Source: Methylophilaceae bacterium
Lineage (GTDB): Bacteria; Pseudomonadota; Gammaproteobacteria; Burkholderiales; Methylophilaceae
DNA length: 38,573 nt
Direction: 5' to 3'
Assembly: GCA_026419515.1 (NCBI GenBank)
Contig: JANZZG010000060.1
Span: 1-38,573, forward strand
Shown here: positions 27,783-35,676 of the stretch, piece by piece
Numbering within the stretch: position 1 is the first letter of the stretch
How the letters are laid out: each line of letters begins with the position of its first letter
The notes under the pieces: model-generated
Told to the model about the DNA's origin: nothing
The model's database searches: none
What the model saw: only the letters and a program-made list of their open reading frames with translations
Program-made: the position numbers and the translations under genes

Positions 27783-29984
27783 ATGAAGATCGCAAGGCTG
27801 AAACCCCATACCGGAGATTTCTGGGGCGGACTGGCTGCCATGCTGGTCGCCCTACCCGCCGCCATCGCGTTCGGCGTCACCATCTATGCGCCACTGGGCG
27901 CATCCTATGCGGCGCAAGGGGCCTTGGCAGGCATACTGGGGGTCACCGCCATCGGACTGTTGGCCTCACTGTTCGGTGGCACCCACCGTCTGATTTCCGC
28001 GCCCTGCGCGCCTGCAGCGGCAGTTTTGTCGGCGTTCGTCATCGAATTCATGCACGGTGGCAACCTGGAAGCCGCGCTGCTCATGCTCGCCCTACTGGGG
28101 CTGATGGCAGGTATGCTCCAGATCGCCTTCGGCAGCATCGGCCTCGGCACGCTGATCAAGTACATGCCCTACCCCGTGGTCAGCGGCTACCTGAGCGGCG
28201 TCGGCCTCTACATCATAGCCAGCCAGATGCCCCGATTGCTGGGCATCCCCCCGGATATGCATTTGTGGGAATCCTTGGTATCGCTGCCGTTGTGGAAATG
28301 GCAGGCGATGACCGTCGGCGCCGTGACCATCACCGCCATGCTGCTTGCCCCCCGAATCACCCAAACCATCCCGGCCGCCATCCTCGCTCTTTCGTTTGGG
28401 ATCGCGACTTACTTCGCACTCGGTTTGGTGGACGAAAGTCTGTGGAGACTCGAAGACAACAGTTTGGTCGTGGGCACACTGGGGGGCGGTGGGCAGTTTG
28501 CCGACATCGTGATCGGTCGCTGGGAAGCGGCCCGCCACCTGGAGTGGTCCGATGTCTCCGCGCTCGTGATGCCCGCCTTCACCCTGGCGATCCTGCTATC
28601 CATCGACACCCTGAAAACCTGCGTGGTACTGGATGCGTTGACCCGCTCCCGTCACGATTCCAACCGTGAACTGATCGGCCAGGGCATAGGCAACATCGCC
28701 TCTGCCATCGTCGGCGGCATCCCCGGCGCAGGCACCATGGGAGCCACCTTGGTCAACATGTCCAGCGGCGCCACCAGCCGCGTTTCCGGCCTGATCGAAA
28801 GCGTGCTGGCGCTGCTCGCCTTTCTCTCGTTAGGCACGGTCATCGCCTGGGTGCCAGTGGCTGCGCTGGCCGGCATCCTGATCGTGGTCGGCCTGCGCAT
28901 GATCGACCTGCACACCTTGCGCTATCTCAAGTCACGTTCCACCGCGCTCGATTTCATGGTCATCGCCATCGTCGTCTGTGTCGCCCTCACCGTCAGCCTG
29001 ATCGCGGCCTCGGCCATCGGCATCGCACTGGCCATCCTGCTGTTCGTGCGCGAGCAGATCGGCGGCAAGGTGGTGCGCCGCAAAGCCTATGGCAATCAGA
29101 CCTTCTCGCGTAACATCCGGCGCCAGGAAGAGATGGAAATCCTCATCGAGAACGGGGACCGTTCGGTCATTTTCGAGCTGCAAGGCAGCCTGTTCTTCGG
29201 CACCACCGACCAGCTTTACACCGCGCTCGAACACGAGCTCAAAAAAAGCACGCGTCTCACCTATGTCATCCTGGACATGCGGCGTGTGCAATCGGTGGAC
29301 GTTACGGCCAGCCACATGCTGGAACAGGTCAAGGACATGCTGGCAGAACGCAGTGGCTTCCTGATTTTCGCCCAGATCCCATCCACTTTGCCCAGCGGCA
29401 AGGACATGAAGGAATATTTCGACCACGTCGGCCTGCTGGGGCCGGACAGTCCGGTGAAAGTCTTCGGCGAGGTGGACGAAGCCGTGGAATGGGTGGAAGA
29501 CCGCATCCTGGCCGAAGCACGGATCCCGCGTGCCGAAGAAACCCTGCTCAGCCTGCACGAAATCGAACTGTTCGCCGGTCGCAAGCCGGAAACGCTCTCT
29601 GCCTTGGAGGCACACATGCAGCAACGTACCTACAAGGCTGGAGAGACCATCTTCGCTGCTGGCGACAGTGGGGACGAGCTCTATCTGATCCGGCGTGGCG
29701 AAGTGCGCATCCTGCTACCCGTCGGCGACAACCACAGCCACCACATCAGCACTTTCGGGCGCGGTGCTTTTTTTGGCGAAATGTCATTCCTCGACGGCAA
29801 TCCGCGCTCGGCGACCGCCGTCGCCAACCGTGACACTGACCTTTACGTGATCTCCCGCCAGACTTTCGACCAGGTTGCGGAGGAGCACAAGAAACTGGGA
29901 CTCAACCTGATGGAAGGGCTGGCTCGCGTGCTGGCTGGTAGGCTCCGCTACGCCAATGCGGAAATGCAAGCGCTCGAGGCATAA
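27783..29984 (+). CDS. SulP-family anion transporter fused to STAS and cyclic-nucleotide-binding domains
   Basis: A 733-residue inner-membrane protein. The SulP/SLC26 transport domain occupies about 10-430 (start GDFWGGLAAMLVALPAAIAFG; ISAPCAPAAA; YMPYPVVSGYLSGVGLYI). A STAS domain covers about 449-566 (VIFELQGSLFFGTTDQL; RVQSVDVTASHML). A cNMP-binding domain spans about 592-725, with the phosphate-binding cassette FGEMSFLDGNPRSATAVA retaining the key Glu and Arg. The substrate could be sulfate, bicarbonate or another anion; I cannot tell which. The added domain suggests gating by cAMP or a similar ligand. It diverges from pqqA. Confidence 0.92.
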   Translation: MKIARLKPHTGDFWGGLAAMLVALPAAIAFGVTIYAPLGASYAAQGALAGILGVTAIGLLASLFGGTHRLISAPCAPAAAVLSAFVIEFMHGGNLEAALLMLALLGLMAGMLQIAFGSIGLGTLIKYMPYPVVSGYLSGVGLYIIASQMPRLLGIPPDMHLWESLVSLPLWKWQAMTVGAVTITAMLLAPRITQTIPAAILALSFGIATYFALGLVDESLWRLEDNSLVVGTLGGGGQFADIVIGRWEAARHLEWSDVSALVMPAFTLAILLSIDTLKTCVVLDALTRSRHDSNRELIGQGIGNIASAIVGGIPGAGTMGATLVNMSSGATSRVSGLIESVLALLAFLSLGTVIAWVPVAALAGILIVVGLRMIDLHTLRYLKSRSTALDFMVIAIVVCVALTVSLIAASAIGIALAILLFVREQIGGKVVRRKAYGNQTFSRNIRRQEEMEILIENGDRSVIFELQGSLFFGTTDQLYTALEHELKKSTRLTYVILDMRRVQSVDVTASHMLEQVKDMLAERSGFLIFAQIPSTLPSGKDMKEYFDHVGLLGPDSPVKVFGEVDEAVEWVEDRILAEARIPRAEETLLSLHEIELFAGRKPETLSALEAHMQQRTYKAGETIFAAGDSGDELYLIRRGEVRILLPVGDNHSHHISTFGRGAFFGEMSFLDGNPRSATAVANRDTDLYVISRQTFDQVAEEHKKLGLNLMEGLARVLAGRLRYANAEMQALEA

Positions 29985-29990
29985 CGCCTT

Positions 29991-30122
29991 TCACCTCGCC
30001 TTGGGCGGCGTTTTCTTGGCCGCTACGATCATTTTGTCAACCACCTTGCTGGCCATGCGCCTACCGGCATAAAGTGCGGCGGCGACGAGTGCTTTCTTAG
30101 CGAGATTTTTGAGTACGCCCAT
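29991..30122 (-). CDS. 43-residue basic peptide, possibly membrane-associated
   Basis: ATG 30122 has a perfect AGGAGG 6 bases upstream. The product begins MGVLKNLAKKALVAAALYAG and ends AAKKTPPKAR. It is strongly cationic, with an alanine-rich amphipathic or short membrane helix (about 4-20) and a KKTPPK tail. The ribosome site shares bases with the TAG stop of the SPOR-like gene, so it is the last gene of the birA-coaX-SPOR operon. No family is recognised; it resembles small membrane or stress peptides in composition only. Confidence 0.7.
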   Translation of the reverse strand: MGVLKNLAKKALVAAALYAGRRMASKVVDKMIVAAKKTPPKAR

Positions 30123-30131
30123 GGGATCCTC

Positions 30132-30794
30132 CTAAAAGCAGTCGGTCGGTTTCAGTTCACTGCCCGGAAACTGCGGTTTGAGCCGGGCGAGTTCTTCGGC
30201 CTGCTGCGGTGACACGTCGCGCAGGAGATAGTTGATCGGATCGGTTTCGTGATTGCGCAGCCCTTTGATGGCCGACCTGACGCCGCGTGCTTTCAGCGCT
30301 TCCAGATACTTGTCGGCCAGCGCTTCCTCCTTGAACACCCCCAGCGAGATGGCAAAACGCCACTTTGGCTCCTGCACGATGAAACTTTCTTCTATGCCGA
30401 AGGCCCGCAGCTCTTTCACTTTGGCCTGTGCTTCCTCCATGGATTTACGCGGAGGAATGTAGACCCAGTAGCGCACCGCCTCCTGCGGCGCCGGCTGCCT
30501 GATGCTCGTCTGTATCCCCATGCGGTTCAACACAGCCTGCGCCTCAGTGGCGTCGGTAGCGGAAAAGCTGCCCCATTCATAACACAGCATTTGACCTGAC
30601 GAAACGGGCGGCACCGAAGGTGCAGCCGTCTTGGGGGGAAGGCTGGCCAGTGCCTGTGGGTCGAGTATCTCGAGCCGTTCCGCAGCCAAATCTCGACGGG
30701 GACGGGTGGCCTCGTCCGGAACCGCCGCGACCAGCTGGAAGTAGCCAAAGAGCGCGACATTCGCCAATAGTAACAACCAGACCAGCCATTTCAT
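30132..30794 (-). CDS. SPOR-domain-like membrane-anchored protein
   Basis: A 220-residue protein with an N-terminal TM anchor (about 2-24), a Pro-rich linker (about 50-67) and a SPOR-like region (about 68-190: CYEWGSFSATDATEAQAVLNRMG, WVYIPPRKSMEEAQAKVKELRAFG, FAISLGVFKEEALADKYLEALKARG). SPOR domains bind denuded septal peptidoglycan. It overlaps the coaX stop by ATGA, and a SPOR protein after birA-coaX is usual in Betaproteobacteria. Confidence 0.85.
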   Translation of the reverse strand: MKWLVWLLLLANVALFGYFQLVAAVPDEATRPRRDLAAERLEILDPQALASLPPKTAAPSVPPVSSGQMLCYEWGSFSATDATEAQAVLNRMGIQTSIRQPAPQEAVRYWVYIPPRKSMEEAQAKVKELRAFGIEESFIVQEPKWRFAISLGVFKEEALADKYLEALKARGVRSAIKGLRNHETDPINYLLRDVSPQQAEELARLKPQFPGSELKPTDCF

Positions 30795-31519
30795 CCGATG
30801 GACTCCCGGGCGAGCAACAGCAAACCTTCGAGCACCAGATTATCCACGATCTCCCCCAACCCGGCCATGGAAGCGCGTAGCACCACTGCATCGCCTCCCG
30901 AAATGACCAGCGCTGGCATCACACCTTCGCGCTTTTCCAGTACGGACATCATGTGACGTACGGCGCCGGCCATGGCCGCCAGCACGCCACTGTGGACGGC
31001 ATCGCCGGTCGTCGTGGGAAAGTCTTGCCATCGGCCATCCCGCTGTGTCACGCCCGCCGTATTCTCGCCCAGCGCCGCCTTCATCATCGCCAACCCCGGA
31101 ACGATCAGCCCGCCCAGAAATTCACCCCGTGCCGAAAGTGCATCCACCGTCAAGGCGGTTCCGGCAGTGGCCACAACGCAAGGTGCATGCTTCAGATGCC
31201 AGGCGGCAAGCAGCGCCGCCCAGCGGTCGCTGCCCAGCCGTTCCGGCTGATCGTAGCCGTTGATCACACCACAAGCACTGCCGCTGGCGTGCAGCCAACG
31301 AGTGGTGATGCCGAGTTTGCCGAACATATCACGCAACGAGGTGTCAGTGTCGGCACCTGCCACACTGGACACCCAAGCGGCAATCGGGCGCAATTCACTC
31401 CACGCGGTTGCCAACCCCCAGGCTTGCCGGCTGGGCACACTGCCCTGCACCACCCATCTGGCCCCGTCGTGGACGCCCCATTTGATGCGCGTGTTACCGG
31501 CATCGACCAGCAATATCAC
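30791..31519 (-). CDS. coaX: Type III pantothenate kinase
   Basis: First step of coenzyme A synthesis; CoaX is of the ASKHA fold and is not inhibited by CoA. The 242-residue protein shows LVDAGNTRIKWG (phosphate 1), ERLGSDRWAALLAAW, VATAGTALTVDAL and GGLIVPGLAMM motifs, and a C-terminal LVISGGDAVVL adenosine motif. It overlaps birA upstream and the SPOR gene downstream, both by ATGA. Confidence 0.96.
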   Translation of the reverse strand: MILLVDAGNTRIKWGVHDGARWVVQGSVPSRQAWGLATAWSELRPIAAWVSSVAGADTDTSLRDMFGKLGITTRWLHASGSACGVINGYDQPERLGSDRWAALLAAWHLKHAPCVVATAGTALTVDALSARGEFLGGLIVPGLAMMKAALGENTAGVTQRDGRWQDFPTTTGDAVHSGVLAAMAGAVRHMMSVLEKREGVMPALVISGGDAVVLRASMAGLGEIVDNLVLEGLLLLARESIG

Positions 31520-32496
31520 GCCACGTTCCCACGCAGGCTGATTTCAGCCGAGGCATAACGCTGCGGTCCGGCACCCGCATCGGCCAGCAGCGCGCCATCC
31601 TCGTCCACGCCCTGCACCATGGCTTCCGTTTCGGTGCCGTCGGGCAACAACAACCGAACCTTCTGCTGGTGGTAGGCATGCCGTGCCTGCCACTCGTCGC
31701 GCAGCCGCCTGAAGCCGACCTGCCCGAATTCATCCAGCACCGCCACCATGTGGCGCAGCATGACGGCCAGCAAATAATTACGGTCGATCGCGTCTGACCA
31801 GATTTCTTCCAGACTGGCCACGGGATGGCCGATGGCTACGTGGACTTCGGCTGGCTGCCGCACATTGAGCCCCACCCCGATCACCGCGGCACTGGGGCCG
31901 AAGGCGTCTCCTTGCAGTTCGATCAAGATGCCCGCCAATTTGCGATGTCGATACTGCACATCATTGGGCCACTTCAGCAGGATTTCTGGCATGCCCAGTT
32001 CTTCGAGTGCACGCGCCAATGCAACTCCCACCGCCAGACTCAAACCATTCAGTGCGCTCGCGCCTTGGTCGAAACGCCACAACAGGGAGAACGTCAACCC
32101 GCTGCCCAGACCGGAATGCCACATCCGCCCGCGCCGACCACGGCCATTGCGTTGCAGTTCAGCCACCACGCAGGTGCCGTGCGGCGCACCTTCGGATGCC
32201 AGCCGCATCAACAAAGTGTTGGTGGAATCGGTCACCTCGTGAAACTGCAGCCAAAGGCGATCAGCCAAACCAGCGAGATGGCCACGAACCCGCTGATGAT
32301 CGAGGAAATCCACCGGCGTCGGCAGACGGTAACCACGGCCCCGTACCGAATAGACTTTCACGCCCATCCGTTCCGCCTGCTGTACGGCATTCCACACCGT
32401 GGCGCGCGTCACGCCAAAATGGCGGGCCAGCGCCTCGCCGGAACGAAACTGGCCATCGGCAAGCAAGCGCAAGAGAGGAAACGTCAATGGGTTCAT
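31516..32496 (-). CDS. birA: Bifunctional biotin--protein ligase / biotin operon repressor
   Basis: BirA activates biotin to biotinyl-AMP, biotinylates BCCP and can repress biotin genes. The 326-residue protein has an N-terminal winged helix (about 5-58: LARHFGVTRATVWNAVQQAERMG), GRGRRGRMWHSG (118-129), KWPNDV (175-180) and KLAGILIE motifs, and the C-terminal SH3-like domain. The HTH suggests it is regulatory too. It diverges from glnS over 67 bases. Confidence 0.95.
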   Translation of the reverse strand: MNPLTFPLLRLLADGQFRSGEALARHFGVTRATVWNAVQQAERMGVKVYSVRGRGYRLPTPVDFLDHQRVRGHLAGLADRLWLQFHEVTDSTNTLLMRLASEGAPHGTCVVAELQRNGRGRRGRMWHSGLGSGLTFSLLWRFDQGASALNGLSLAVGVALARALEELGMPEILLKWPNDVQYRHRKLAGILIELQGDAFGPSAAVIGVGLNVRQPAEVHVAIGHPVASLEEIWSDAIDRNYLLAVMLRHMVAVLDEFGQVGFRRLRDEWQARHAYHQQKVRLLLPDGTETEAMVQGVDEDGALLADAGAGPQRYASAEISLRGNVA

Positions 32497-32563
32497 GGCA
32501 AGTGGGAATTATACTCAGCCACCACGGTGTAAAATGAAAAACATTTGATCCGCATGGCTTGAC

Positions 32564-34324
32564 ATGACTGAACACAAAAACCACCCCACTTCCAATTTCC
32601 TGCGCAGCATCATCGAACGCGACCTCGCCCAGGGCACTTACGCGTCCCGCCGCTGGGGCGGGTCTCCCGGGGATGCCGCGCACCATGCCAAAGGGCTGCC
32701 CGATCCAGCCAAAATCCGCACGCGCTTTCCACCCGAACCCAACGGCTATCTACACATTGGCCATGCCAAGAGCATCTGTCTCAACTTCGGCCTGGCACGC
32801 GATTATGGCGGGGTGTGTCATCTACGGTTCGACGACACCAATCCAGAAAAGGAAGAACAGGAATATGTCGATGGCATCATAGACGCCGTACGCTGGCTAG
32901 GCTTCTCATGGCAGGGGTGTGGTGGTGACCATTTGTATTACGCCAGCAACTATTTCGATTTCATGTATCGGGCGGCGGAAACCCTGATCGAAGCCGGCCA
33001 TGCCTATGTCGATGAGCAAAGTGCCGAAGAGATCCGTGCCAGTCGGGGCACCCTGACCGAACCGGGCAAGAACTCGCCTTGGCGTGACCGCCCCAAGGAG
33101 GAAAGTTTGCGTCTGTTTCGCGAGATGCGCGAGGGCCGGCACCCGGACGGGGCCATGGTGCTGCGCGCCAAGATCGACATGGCCTCGCCCAACATCAACC
33201 TGCGCGACCCGGTGATCTACCGCATCAAGCACGCCACACACCACAATACGGGGGACCGGTGGTGTATTTATCCGATGTATACCTATGCCCACCCCATCGA
33301 GGATGCGCTGGAAAACATTACCCATTCCATCTGCACCCTGGAGTTCGAAGACCAGCGCCCGTTCTACGACTGGGTACTGGAGCGGCTGGCAGAAAGCGGA
33401 CTGCTGACACATCCCCTGCCCAAGCAGTACGAATTCGCGCGCCTCAACCTCACCTACGTCGTGCTCTCCAAGCGCAAGCTGATCGAACTGGTGGAAAAAG
33501 GATATGTCAACGGTTGGGACGACCCACGCATGCCCACGCTGGTCGGTGCGCGCCGCCGGGGTTACACGCCGGAGGGTTTCCGTCTGTTCGCCGAGCGTAT
33601 CGGTGTATCGAAGGCGGACTCGTGGATCGACTATGCCGTGCTCGAAGACTGCATGCGGGAGACCCTCAACGAATCCGCCCTACGCCGCATCGCCGTGCTC
33701 GATCCGATCAAGCTGGTGATCGACAACTACCCCGCAGGCCAGAGCGAAGAGTGCCACGCCCCCAACCATCCGCTCAGGCCGGAGCTGGGCCAGCGCGTGG
33801 TGCCGTTTTCAAGGGAGCTGTGGATCGAGCGCGAAGACTTCATGGAAACGCCGCCCAAAGGCTATTTCCGCCTGTTCCCCGGCAACCGGGTGCGGTTGCG
33901 TTATGGCTACGTGGTGGAATGCACCGGCTGCGAAAAAGATGCGAACGGCAACGTCACGGTGGTGCATTGCACCTATCTGCCCGATACCAAATCGGGCACC
34001 CCCGGCGCCGATGCCGTCAAGGTCAAGGGCAACATCCACTGGGTTTCGGCCGCCCACGCCCATCCGGCCGAAGTTCGCCTCTATGACCGTCTGTTCAGAG
34101 TGCCCCATCCCGGGGCGGGTGACCGCGATTATCTGGATGACCTCAACCCGGATTCGGTCAAGATCATCACCGCCCAGCTGGAACCGGCGCTGAAGGAGTC
34201 CCGCCCGGAAGAACGGTTCCAGTTCGAGCGCCATGGCTATTTCATCGCCGATCGCTACGACAGTCGTCCTGGCCAGCCGGTATTCAATCGCACCACCACC
34301 CTGCGCGATGGCTGGCAAAAATGA
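32564..34324 (+). CDS. glnS: Glutamine--tRNA ligase
   Basis: Class I synthetase charging tRNA-Gln directly. The 586-residue protein has the HIGH motif in [15 protein letters not shown] (56-70), [11 protein letters not shown], and VLSKRKL (about 301-307) in place of KMSKS, followed by anticodon-binding beta barrels. Between the N-terminal helix and the HIGH region there is an extra ~20-residue segment ([15 protein letters not shown]) relative to E. coli. TAAAAT at 32530-32535 could be a -10, leaving a ~25-base leader. Confidence 0.96.
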   Translation: MTEHKNHPTSNFLRSIIERDLAQGTYASRRWGGSPGDAAHHAKGLPDPAKIRTRFPPEPNGYLHIGHAKSICLNFGLARDYGGVCHLRFDDTNPEKEEQEYVDGIIDAVRWLGFSWQGCGGDHLYYASNYFDFMYRAAETLIEAGHAYVDEQSAEEIRASRGTLTEPGKNSPWRDRPKEESLRLFREMREGRHPDGAMVLRAKIDMASPNINLRDPVIYRIKHATHHNTGDRWCIYPMYTYAHPIEDALENITHSICTLEFEDQRPFYDWVLERLAESGLLTHPLPKQYEFARLNLTYVVLSKRKLIELVEKGYVNGWDDPRMPTLVGARRRGYTPEGFRLFAERIGVSKADSWIDYAVLEDCMRETLNESALRRIAVLDPIKLVIDNYPAGQSEECHAPNHPLRPELGQRVVPFSRELWIEREDFMETPPKGYFRLFPGNRVRLRYGYVVECTGCEKDANGNVTVVHCTYLPDTKSGTPGADAVKVKGNIHWVSAAHAHPAEVRLYDRLFRVPHPGAGDRDYLDDLNPDSVKIITAQLEPALKESRPEERFQFERHGYFIADRYDSRPGQPVFNRTTTLRDGWQK

Positions 34325-34335
34325 ACGCACTCTGC

Positions 34336-34397
34336 GGCGAAAGTCGGCCTGGCAACCCCAAAGGGGCAGGCGGGACAGCAGCGCTTAAGCCATCGCC
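34336..34397 (+). ncRNA. Candidate structured RNA between glnS and the HAD gene
   Basis: The 103-base gap after glnS contains nested complementarity: an outer stem GGCGA (34336-34340) with TCGCC (34393-34397), GTC with GAC, GCCTG (34347-34351) with CAGGC (34367-34371), CCCC-AAA-GGGG as the apical hairpin, and a palindromic GCTTAAGC (about 34383-34390) as a possible second arm. This could be a leader element of the HAD gene or the glnS 3' end. It matches no riboswitch class I recognise, and there is no T-run. Confidence 0.3.
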
Positions 34398-34427
34398 TTT
34401 GTATGTAGACGATTGAACCCTGTCGTC

Positions 34428-35063
34428 ATGGATTTCAGTCGGTATCGTTCCCTGGTGTTCGACTGTGATGGCGTGATACTGGACTCGAATACAGTCCGGG
34501 CCCAGGCGTTTTACAATGCGGCGCTGCCATATGGCCAGCAGCATGCGCAAGCGTTGCGCGATTACCACATCGCCCATGGCGGTGTTTCCCGCTATGTCAA
34601 ATTTGAGGTCCTGCTACGTGACATGGTCGGGGTGGCGGTGACCGAAGAAGCGATGCGCGCGCTATTGCTGGCCTTCACGAACGAGGCACGGGCGGGGCTC
34701 ACACGTTGTGCCATCGCGCCAGGCCTGAGCAAACTCCGCGCCGCCACCCCCCAGGCCAACTGGATTCTGGTTTCGGGCGCAGATCAGCAAGAGCTGCGTG
34801 AGCTCTTCGCACAACGGGGGATAGCGCATTATTTCGATGGAGGCATTTTCGGTAGCCCCAGTAACAAAGAAGAAATCCTGGCACGTGAACAGGCGAACGG
34901 CAACCTAAAGATGCCAGCAGTGTTTTTCGGCGATAGCCGCTATGACCACCAAGCCGCCAAAGGGGCTGGGCTTGATTTCATATTCGTCAGCCGATGGACC
35001 GACATGGCCGACTGGCAGGCATATTGCCAAGCCCATCACATCCCCGTACTGGAATCATTGTGA
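34428..35063 (+). CDS. HAD-family phosphatase/hydrolase
   Basis: A 211-residue haloacid-dehalogenase-like hydrolase. Motif I is FDCDGVILDSN (about 11-21) with the nucleophile and acid/base Asp; motif II is ILVSGADQQ (about 110-118), the conserved Lys is near NKEE (about 146-149), and motif III is FFGDSRYDHQAA. The helical cap inserted after motif I makes it a class I (PGP-like) member. No Shine-Dalgarno is clear; ATG 34428 is preferred to TTG 34413. The substrate is unknown. Its 3' end overlaps the convergent gene by 9 bases. Confidence 0.85.
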   Translation: MDFSRYRSLVFDCDGVILDSNTVRAQAFYNAALPYGQQHAQALRDYHIAHGGVSRYVKFEVLLRDMVGVAVTEEAMRALLLAFTNEARAGLTRCAIAPGLSKLRAATPQANWILVSGADQQELRELFAQRGIAHYFDGGIFGSPSNKEEILAREQANGNLKMPAVFFGDSRYDHQAAKGAGLDFIFVSRWTDMADWQAYCQAHHIPVLESL

Positions 35064-35537
35064 GCGGCGTCTTTTTTGCCGGTAACGGTAGCCCAAAAGC
35101 ACCACCAGACCTGCCAGATTCGGGAACCAGACCCAGGGGTTCGTCCACGGAATGCCGTCGACCACGAAATCCGACACTGGCCAGAAGATCGGCGTCGGGA
35201 AATATCTCAGACTATGGAACGGGAAATCCAGCACGATGTGGAACGGCCAGGACAGCATGGCGAATGCGATGTCGCGCCGCCACAGCGCCACCAGCCCGAT
35301 GACCGGAAAGCAGATGACGAAACTGTGCCAGATGTTATAGGAAACGAACAGCCAGTGCGGCAGCGTTTCCAGCGGCGGCGGACCGGGATGAAACCCCTCC
35401 CCGTCGAGCAGGCGGAATGCCAGGAAAGCCCCGAACGAGCAGAGGTCGGGCAGTGCGCCGAACAGCATCGCCAGCCAGGGATGGCGGCGAAAACCGAACA
35501 GGCCGTAGCCCCACAAGGCGTGGCTGAAGGTATCCAT
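35055..35537 (-). CDS. YdjM-like membrane-bound metal-dependent hydrolase family protein
   Basis: A 160-residue integral membrane protein with about four hydrophobic segments. MDTFSHALWGYGLFGF at the N-terminus, FGALPDLCSF and FHIVLDFPFHS supply the conserved His/Asp set (H6, the PD pair, HxxxD) seen in YdjM/DUF457-type proteins. Function is unknown; members are often annotated as membrane-bound hydrolases. It stands alone on the minus strand, converging with the HAD gene. Confidence 0.7.
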   Translation of the reverse strand: MDTFSHALWGYGLFGFRRHPWLAMLFGALPDLCSFGAFLAFRLLDGEGFHPGPPPLETLPHWLFVSYNIWHSFVICFPVIGLVALWRRDIAFAMLSWPFHIVLDFPFHSLRYFPTPIFWPVSDFVVDGIPWTNPWVWFPNLAGLVVLLGYRYRQKRRRSQ

Positions 35538-35553
35538 GGATGCACGACTCTCT

Positions 35554-35583
35554 TTGCTTGAGCGAATGCCCCCAGTGTATTAC
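35554..35583 (+). promoter_or_regulatory. Candidate promoter of the ABC exporter operon
   Basis: TTGCTT (35554-35559), an 18-base spacer and TATTAC (35578-35583) lie upstream of the short ORF and adaptor gene. A start near 35590 would give a leader of about 30 bases before the upstream ORF. Confidence 0.45.
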
Positions 35584-35619
35584 GCTAGACCCCGTTTATA
35601 CACCCCACAGGGAACCTGC

Positions 35620-35676
35620 ATGCTCTGCGCCAGCACCCCCGCCGCGATGGCCGGCAGTTTGGGAACACTGACATGA
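35620..35676 (+). CDS. 18-codon upstream ORF coupled to the HlyD/MacA adaptor gene
   Basis: ATG 35620, preceded at 7 bases by AGGGA, encodes MLCASTPAAMAGSLGTLT and ends at a TGA that overlaps the adaptor ATG (ATGA). The adaptor has no separate strong ribosome site, so this ORF may feed ribosomes to it. It is too short to judge as a functional peptide. Confidence 0.4.
   Translation: MLCASTPAAMAGSLGTLT

Noticed and set aside
34336-34397. Assignment of the structured gap to the c-di-GMP (GEMM) riboswitch
   Set aside because: Only short fragments (GGCAA, GGGAC) resemble that class; the order and loop motifs do not fit.
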